Source of the DNA: Polytrichum commune
Taxonomy: Eukaryota; Streptophyta; Polytrichopsida; Polytrichales; Polytrichaceae
Assembly (NCBI GenBank): GCA_950295325.1
Contig: OX485805.1
Coordinates: 46,154,758-46,218,757, forward strand
Direction of reading: 5' to 3'
DNA: 64,000 nt
In this document: positions 57,683 to 64,000 of the stretch, one piece after another
Layout of the letters: the number at the start of each line of letters is the position of its first letter
Position numbering within the stretch: the stretch's first letter is position 1
Position numbers and translations under genes: made by a program
The notes under the pieces: model-generated
The model's input: the letters and a program-made list of their open reading frames with translations, nothing else
What the model was told of the DNA's origin: nothing
Databases searched by the model: none

Positions 57683-58475
57683 AAAAAAGGGCTAGCCCAA
57701 CTATAGCTTGATCGAGGCTTGAAAAATATGGGCTAGCCTAGCTGTAGCTAGATCAAGGCCTGAAAAATATGGGCTAGCCCAACTAGTTCTTAACTAGCTA
57801 AAGATGGGTCAAGTAGCTCAATTGGCTTAAGCTAAGGCCAAACCACACCTAATTTTAGGGTGTTATGATTTTAAATGCTAAAACTTAGAATGCCCTACTT
57901 GGCGGAAGCAGCCGCCGCTTTGCTTGCATCCAAGCCTAGATCATGTGGGCTAGAATGTGACTTCGGCAAACCTATATCATCACCCCAAAGAGATCATTGC
58001 TTCGGGGAGGATTTGCAGAGGTGTTGATGATGCTGAAGTTGAACAAGCATCTAATGCCATACGATCTTGAAAAAATTGATCTTGCTGGACAATTCCGATT
58101 GGGAGAATCACATTCTAAAACATCCTATTTTCGATGAGGAGCTGCAAATAAAGGATGACGACGGTTCATTGGTAGAGAATGGCGAGCAACATGAAATAGA
58201 CATTGATGACCATGAGTGATTTCGACTGATATGAAATATGATTGTATTGATGAAACGGCTCATTGAATTCGACATGTGAGCTAGTTGAGTTAGTTTTTTA
58301 GGTCACCTAGCCCAACTATATGGTTGAAAACGGTACCTGCTAGCCCAACTATGGCTAGATCGAGGCTTCAAAAAAATGGGCTAGCCCAGCTATGCCTAGA
58401 TTGAGGCCTGAAAAATATGGGCTAGCCTAGCTATGGCTAGATCGAGGCTTCAAAAATATGGGCTAGCCCAACTAG
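57683..58475. repeat. hAT sub-terminal GGGCTAGCC repeats, inner and right sets
   Basis: Units of the same 50-bp GGGCTAGCC repeat lie at 57683-57790 and 58330-58475, on either side of the transposase remnant. The left of these sets was separated from the first set (56290) by the nested insertion. Confidence 0.75.
57945..58219 (+). pseudogene. hAT transposase C-terminal remnant
   Basis: Broken frames read TPKRSLLRGG, then LMMLKLNKHLMPYDLEKIDL (from 58024), then an acidic tail GSLVENGEQHEIDIDDHE ending in TGA at 58217-58219. The order and wording resemble the dimerisation region and C-terminus of plant hAT transposases (SPKRSxL ... EALMFLKxNxxL). Several frameshifts separate the pieces. The identification rests on pattern memory and on the hAT-type ends around it. 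Confidence 0.55.
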
Positions 58476-58497
58476 CTAATGGGCTATAAAAGGTCTG

Positions 58498-60219
58498 CAA
58501 CCTTCATCCAAATAATGGGAGCATGCATGCAAAACTGAGCCTACTCAACATAAATCCTGAGGTTCTTATCTTGAACCGCTATATTATTATGATTATTATT
58601 TTTTGAATGGCTCACATTAAAAGTCTACCCACCTTAGTTGTAATGGGATTGTAGATTTTGTACAATCCCTACAAAAAGAGTGGTGCCGGATGATTGAAAA
58701 CCGGCTTTTTAGGTTGTCCGACCAGGATGGACTAGCTTGCATAGGCTGAATTAAGATTTAGGGTAGCATGTCCCATGCACGTACCTTATTGTAGATCTAG
58801 AAATTCTATCCCGTTTCGTGAGATGAAAAGAGGTGGTCCCAAAAGTTTCACCCAACTTTCACGGCAGGCTCCATTTCACGATGAGCTAACGAGCTCTTAA
58901 TAGAAAATATTCTCAAAGAAAGATCAAACCTACGGTTTCGTCCCCTTTGAGGGATTTTATGGATAACTCTAATAGGTAACACCATTTGGAGGCTGGGGCT
59001 ATGTGATTGTTAGTGCTTGACTGTAACAAACAAACAAACAAACAAACTTATCTTGAATTTGACATTATGTAACTCTTGAATTTGCATTTGCAATGCTGAA
59101 ACTACAAATGTCAATCTTCCTGCTTTGCAATAATTTGCTAACCACATCAATAACAAGTTTCAATCCGACCATTCCAATGGCCAAAACTGTTTGTGGAGTT
59201 GGAAATGGCCAGAACACATCAGCTAGACATAACTTTCTACCAAATGGTTGCTTTGATCATGTATAAAAGTGACTCAATGAAAGAAGAAAAAAGAAAAAGG
59301 CCTTGCTATTCACTGACAATTTGATATTATGTTGGCAATGAATACCAATTAGATTAAGTATGGAGGCCATAATAGTATTATATTTTGAGCACACAGTCCA
59401 ATGTCTTTTGAACACATATCTTTTTGGTGTCTGTTCTTGGAGCCACACCAAACCCAACATTACTCAAATATAATGTTCTGTTAAGAAAAGTAGATGAGTG
59501 ACGCACCTTCTCTATCTAATATATTGTGGCAACATGTATGGCTCTGACATGGCATGTGGGATGTGGTGCTTCAATTGGGGACATGTCTTAGACATGTAAC
59601 TAATGAGAACATAAGATTGTGTAGTGATCCACCCCCAATTGGACTTTTCTAATTTTTCTTGTAGTGATATTTAGCTAGTTGTAGGCCCAAATGTGATGCA
59701 ATTATGTATAACAGTGAACCAATGACAACGAAATCTTTGTTATTCACTGCCAATTTCATAATATTATGCTGGCAACATGCATACAAATCCATGACGATCT
59801 CATGCCTACAATGTGCTCTTGTGTATGTACGAGGTACAAACCCATCTAAATAATTTAGAAACAATCAATTATTTCAAGTTGAGCACATGCATGTCAATTA
59901 TACTCAAGATAACACAACTTGCTTGAACTAGAGATTGAGGAGCGTGACGTTTAAGATCGAAGTGTCATTTGTATTATTCAAATTGGAAGTAGAGTGGGAT
60001 CCAATGTGATCCAATAATGCTTGAAGTATGTATACATAATGTACAAGGTTGTATGAACTTTTGCTCATACAACTGTTTGCTCAATTTCTAGGCATCTTAA
60101 GATGATGCTTGAGATTTCAAATGACAACTAAGAATTTGCAGTTATCAATTCATGTTGATCTGCTTGGCCTCAAACTGATGCTTGTTTATAATATTTCAAG
60201 CTTAATCCTCATTGGAAAT
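58498..60219. other. intergenic, no gene; CAAA microsatellite
   Basis: No supported gene. A CAAA run lies at about 59027-59047. Two stretches, around 59260-59460 and 59690-59870, share diverged wording (TTCACTGACAATTTGATATTATG..TTGGCAA; TTCACTGCCAATTTCATAATATTATGCTGGCAA), so they are probably old copies of one repeat. Confidence 0.55.
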
Positions 60220-61407
60220 CTATTGGATTCCCCATTCCATTGGATCGGCAGGCAATTGCAACATTGCCATGAAATTTGGGGAATCGATATCTAGTAGGTT
60301 TTCAACTGGATTCTTTTCGTCCAGTATTTGTTCACTTGGTTCATCCGGAACGTCAGGTAATTCCATCATTTCCATGAAGCTTGAGCAATCGATATCTTGT
60401 ACCTCAACTGGATTAGTTTCGTCCAATATTTGCTCACTTGCTTCTTCCGGAACATCAGATAATTGTACCATTCCCATGAGAGTTGAGCAAGCGATATCTG
60501 GCATCTCAGCCAATTTGATTTCCTCCAGTGTTTGATCATTTGCCTCTTCCGGGGCGTCAAGTAATTTCCACATATCCGTGAAGCTCGGGGAATCAACATT
60601 TCGCAGGTGCTCAACTGGATTATTTTCCTTCGATGTTCGTTCACTTGCTTCTTCCGGATCGTCAGGTGATTGCATCATTTGCATGAAACTTAAGCAATCC
60701 ATGCCTGGTAGCTTTGCGAGATTAATTTCGTTCAATGGTTGTTCACTTGCTTGTTTCATATTATCACGTGATTGCATCATTTCTGGGAAACTTGGGGAGC
60801 CTATGTCTTGGAGCTCATCCCAATTAATCTCGTCCAAATTGCTTTCTGCTTCCGTTTGCGGAACGCCACGCGATTCCATCAATTCCACGATACTTGGGGA
60901 ATTGGCATTTGGTAGCAAATTTGAACCAATTTTCTCCAACATCTGTTGGGTTGGGTGTTCCGGGATATCGACAGCTTGTGCCGAACGATTCCTGTTCGGA
61001 CTTCGCCGTCCTCCGTACGTGAAGGATGTTTTACAAGCTTCACATTTGTAACGCGGTTGTCCGACGTTGCCATTATTGAAGTACAGGAACTTGGAAGCTC
61101 CGATGTTTCCGCAACTTGGGTTCGGACATGGAACGTCTGTAGTGTTTGGGAGTAATTCTGCGAATGCAACCGCAATCTTCGCGTAGCCTCCAGGATGTTT
61201 CTTCCTTCGAGAGGCAGGATTGTGAGTAAAATATTTGTTGCACCCCAAACATTTATATCTGGGTTGTTGAATGTTTTTGTTGTTAAGGAATTTATACTCC
61301 GCGTTGGTGGAGCTGCAAAACGGGCATGTCTTTGTGACAGCCACGTACATGGCAGGCTCCACAGCTCTCTTGGGCCTCCCCATTTTGGCAACCAACTCCT
61401 TCGTCAT
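60220..61407 (-). CDS. double Dof-type zinc-finger protein with C-terminal 34-residue repeats
   Basis: A single 395-residue frame from ATG 61407. A basic GRPKR lies near the N-terminus. Finger 1 (Cys28, 31, 53, 56) is C-X2-C-X21-C-X2-C with NIQQPRYKCLGCNKYFT, the hallmark spacing and wording of plant Dof domains (QPRYFCKxCxRYWT). Finger 2 (Cys94, 99, 122, 125) is C-X4-C-X22-C-X2-C with NVGQPRYKCEACKTSFTYGG, a Dof-like variant. Residues about 165-395 are six to seven diverged repeats of 34-35 residues with core SFMEMMQL..PEEASEQ, acidic with bulky hydrophobics, as in activation domains. Known Dof proteins bind AAAG DNA with one finger; two in tandem is unusual. The likely role is a nuclear transcription regulator (inference). 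The gene has no breaks and looks intron-less. Confidence 0.82.
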   Translation of the reverse strand: MTKELVAKMGRPKRAVEPAMYVAVTKTCPFCSSTNAEYKFLNNKNIQQPRYKCLGCNKYFTHNPASRRKKHPGGYAKIAVAFAELLPNTTDVPCPNPSCGNIGASKFLYFNNGNVGQPRYKCEACKTSFTYGGRRSPNRNRSAQAVDIPEHPTQQMLEKIGSNLLPNANSPSIVELMESRGVPQTEAESNLDEINWDELQDIGSPSFPEMMQSRDNMKQASEQPLNEINLAKLPGMDCLSFMQMMQSPDDPEEASERTSKENNPVEHLRNVDSPSFTDMWKLLDAPEEANDQTLEEIKLAEMPDIACSTLMGMVQLSDVPEEASEQILDETNPVEVQDIDCSSFMEMMELPDVPDEPSEQILDEKNPVENLLDIDSPNFMAMLQLPADPMEWGIQ

Positions 61408-61549
61408 GATGGATGTTGGGACGTCTGAGAAATATTGAAAAACGAGAATGAACTTACCAGGAACTTAAGAACTCACAATATGTGAGATGAAATGGCTTGT
61501 CTGTAATGCTCCTCAATGAAATCGAGAGGCTACAAAATTGTTTCTGTTC

Positions 61550-61697
61550 TGTGCGAGAGAGCAAGAGGTGGGAGAGTGCACGAGTGAGAGAGAGAGACTG
61601 CACGCGAGAGAGAGAGAGGTACCGCGCAAATGATTCTGTGTTTCACTGGGAGCGTTTTTAAAATGAGCGCACAAACAACCACAGCACGCCACGTGGC
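61550..61697 (-). promoter_or_regulatory. promoter and GA-rich leader of the double-Dof gene
   Basis: Upstream of the start (higher coordinates, minus strand) lie a perfect G-box palindrome GCCACGTGGC (61688-61697), a TATA-like TTTTAAAAA (61655-61663) about 25 bases nearer the gene, and a CT/GA-rich leader (61555-61620). Order and spacing fit a plant promoter. A G-box suggests bZIP or bHLH control, for example by light or stress. Confidence 0.5.
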
Positions 61698-61828
61698 TTT
61701 TGAGATGGATGAAGACGCATTGTACGATATTCATCCAGGAGTGCTGATCTAGATGGATGAAACCACGTCATTGGGTGCTTCTAGAATGAATTATTGGTTT
61801 AACCCTAGATTATCGCCATACAGGTAAG

Positions 61829-62110
61829 GTGCTTCTCAACGGAGAAGAAGCCATTCTCAAGGCCGGATCACACTCGTACCAAGCCCTAAGCCTCACTCTT
61901 AATCTCTCGTTTCTCGGTGCTGTGGAGTTCTCTCTGTTTGCATGTGTTTCTAAATGGTGGAGAGCAGCTAAGTTCATCACTTGCAAATCACATTGGAGTT
62001 CGTGGGGATCAGCACGTTCTCATTTAGGCGACAAGTGGTGTCCTTCATCGTCAAAGAGGATTTTGCAACAGGTACCTAGATTTGAATTACCTTTCGACTC
62101 ATAACATTAA
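61829..62110 (+). other. possible F-box-like fragment
   Basis: A short frame reads LSFLGAVEFSLFACVSKWWR and continues to a possible donor CAACAG/GTACCT near 62073. FxxCVSKxWR wording is seen in F-box motifs, but the normal leading LP and the rest of a gene are absent, and the start codon is unclear. It could be a relic or a first exon whose partner was displaced by the copia fragment. Confidence 0.25.
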
Positions 62111-62659
62111 TTAGTTCTGATCCCTCGTTGTCGTGGAGCATGCGTGCCAGAATGCATGTAGAATGGACGCCATGCTCCTCCAAGAGACATTCTCGGAAGT
62201 CGCAGAGCTCGTCTCCGCTCAAGATCAGCGGGTGCGAGGAAAACTCTACTCCCGACCACCACCCGGCCACACTGACACAAGATGACGTTGAGGTCATGGT
62301 GCTAAAGGCAGATTTGCAACTCGCTCACTTGCATGCGTCACACGCTGAAGGACTCTACAACTTACTGCAATAGCAGTCGGATCTGAGGGAGATCATCCCC
62401 GCATTGTGAAGCTCATTCAGGTCATCGTGCTTGCAGAGAGCCACGAGATATCGAATACACCTCTCGGCAAATACACGTTGACATACACCCGCATCATAAC
62501 CACAAATATTTTTCATTATTTTGCACTCCGCGGACGACAAATCTGACGGCCAAGTCAGAAAGTACAGCCGCCAACATTAGAGAGATGGAGCCAAAGGTTG
62601 AGTCAAGAAAAGTAAGTAATCTACACCAACCAAATTACAGGTGTAGGGGCTAGAGCCAG

Positions 62660-63645
62660 TTAGGGTTCCCGCTTTTTGTTCTTGGTGTTTTGGTTAATGG
62701 TGGACTTATTTGTTCTACGAGCCAAGAAAGGATGGACTCTATTCTTCAAAATTTAGACAAAACCTTCAAAATCACTCGCGGTGATTCGGGATACTATATC
62801 GGTTTGAAGGTAACTCGTTCTATTGATCGCGGCACCACTCTCCTACATCAAACGCGGTGTACTCACCGCGTTCTCAACAAAGTGGGTATGCAAGATTGCC
62901 ATCCAGTCTCTACACCAATTATTGAGCTAACTATTCATCCTGATTCATGCAAGAGTACTACTCCAATTCATGTTCCTTACAAAGAGGTCGTCAGATCTCT
63001 TATGTGTCTATCTACTCTTACTCGTCCCGACATAAACTACTTTGTCAACACAGTGGCTAAGTATTCCAAAAACCCTCGTGTTCAACATTGGACTGCTGTG
63101 AAGCGAATTCTTCGATACCTCAAAGGTACTGTTCATTTTGGTATTGTTTATTCCAAAAATTTCGTTTCAGACACAGTTCAAGGGTTTTGTGATGCAGATT
63201 TTGGCGGTGGCATAAATACAAGTTTGCCGGTCCCGCACAGGTTATGCGTTTCAACTCGGGGTAGGTTTGATAGCCTGGAACAGCCAAGGCCAGAAGTGAA
63301 GTGTTGCTTCTACTACAGAAGCCGAATATATCGCAGCATGTACTGCCACTAAGGAGGCTATGTGGTTAAGAAGATTACTTTGTCATGTTGATTTACCGCA
63401 GGAGTCGCCTACTCGTATTCTTGAGGATAACCAAGCCGCAATCCGTTCAGTCAAAAATCCTGAGTTCCATAAGCGGACCAAACATATCGACACCCAAAAT
63501 CATTTTATTTGCGAGAAGTACCAACTATAGGAAATTGATATTTGCCTATGTATCTCCACAGAACCAGGTCGCTGATGCGATAACCAAACCCTTGCCTACG
63601 GATAAATTTTCGACACTTCCGCAATCTTATGCACATTCATTCTAG
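62660..63645 (+). mobile_element. Ty1/copia fragment: end of reverse transcriptase and RNase H, broken
   Basis: Begins around the position of the reverse-transcriptase YVDD box, which is no longer recognisable (VNGGLIC). Then come TFKITRGDSGYYIGLKV, a stretch ending in RPDINYFVNTVAKYSKNP, LKGTVHFGIVYSKN and CDADFGGG, the usual copia order. RNase H continues in other frames (STTEAEYIAACTATKEAMWL; ILEDNQAAIRSVKNPEFH; KRTKHIDTQNHF), ending with NQVADAITKPLPTDKFS. At least two frameshifts and a stop break it. Gag, protease, integrase and most of the reverse transcriptase are missing. No long terminal repeat was recognised in the remaining 350 bases. Confidence 0.88.
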
Positions 63646-64000
63646 CCAGCAAGTCGATGCGATTATTGCCAAAGGAAGTACAAAGGGACAAGTTACTTAT
63701 CTCTGTGCTGACAATGCTGACACGCTCATGTCTCTCCGCAATTGATCCATGGCGCTTCGCTCATTTTCCCATCCCTCGACATCTCTCATCGCCAATTCTC
63801 ATTGACACTTCCTCACCATCTCTCCTTGCCAGTTTCCTGCATTCTCAAGCACCTCACGGATATGTTTTTGAACAGTATAGGATGCACACTCACAAAAGAT
63901 ATGCATTCAGTGGGAGTTGGTTTTATTCTTTTATGCAACCCTCTCACAAGCAACCTTTCTTTTCTTTTCTTGTGATCTGGGAGTTCCATCATGAAGTGGG
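63646..64000. other. downstream flank of the copia fragment, no gene
   Basis: Possibly the polypurine tract and start of the 3' long terminal repeat, but the matching left repeat is absent, so this cannot be shown. The frame at 63742-63975 has no recognisable motif. Confidence 0.4.

Larger units (their letters stand above)
56202..58497. mobile_element. decayed hAT element with nested insertion
   Basis: The left end begins CAGACCTTGTACAACC and the right end, on the opposite strand, CAGACCTTTTATAGCC. The flanking octamers are CAACCTAC (56194-56201) and CAACCTTC (58498-58505), seven of eight identical, as expected for hAT 8-bp target duplications. Both sub-terminal regions are packed with a repeat of about 50 bp containing GGGCTAGCC. 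A remnant of the hAT C-terminal domain lies at 57950-58219. A 1-kb segment duplicated elsewhere is nested within. Confidence 0.82.

Overview
The window looks like nuclear DNA of a green plant with a large, repeat-rich genome, most likely a seed-free land plant or close streptophyte relative; the species cannot be fixed from sequence alone. The grounds are spliceosomal introns with GT..AG ends, interstitial TTTAGGG repeats, a plant-type TCHQD-like glutathione transferase, a Dof-type zinc-finger gene, an F-box gene, and typical plant mobile elements (CACTA, hAT, PIF/Harbinger, Ty1/copia, tRNA-derived SINEs). Only three genes look intact: an F-box gene (36233-40302, +), a GST gene (42416-44713, -) and a double-Dof gene (60220-61407, -).

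Region by region: 1-3.6 kb is AT-rich and holds a 98-bp tandem repeat. 3.7-12.0 kb (minus strand) is a GC-rich island with a long, broken multi-exon gene or gene pair: a ParB-like domain joined to a degenerate DNA-methyltransferase-like domain, followed by an FCP1/NIF-like HAD phosphatase domain. A 1.48-kb CACTA element with a perfect 3-bp target duplication splits one of its exons. 12.0-17.4 kb is rich in a 20-bp palindrome, TTTGGGTCG-NN-CGACCCAAA, also found in the introns and one exon of the broken gene. 17.5-20.6 kb is a second broken gene, of the DUF7869 (HTHDDID) type, directly downstream of a palindrome array. 20.7-36 kb is gene-poor, with small inverted-repeat elements, microsatellites and a 120-bp tandem array. 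36-45 kb holds the F-box and GST genes. 51.0-54.6 kb is a full-length PIF/Harbinger element with terminal repeats, TTA target duplication and two convergent damaged genes. 56.2-58.5 kb is a decayed hAT element containing a nested copy of a 1-kb segment also present at 46.3-47.3 kb. 60-61.7 kb is the double-Dof gene with its promoter, and 62.6-63.7 kb is a 5'-truncated copia fragment.

The most unusual signal is the palindrome family. I count 29 copies (20 with perfect arms) between 5.9 and 17.4 kb and see none after 17.4 kb; decayed relatives lie in the 98-bp repeat at 3.2 kb. The nine-base arms are conserved while the central dinucleotide is free, as expected of a two-fold protein-binding or recombination site. 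The copies sit in and around a gene with a ParB-like domain. The nonsense codons breaking these genes are nearly all TAG or TAA where a single C-to-T change from a Gln codon would suffice, consistent with decay of methylated DNA.
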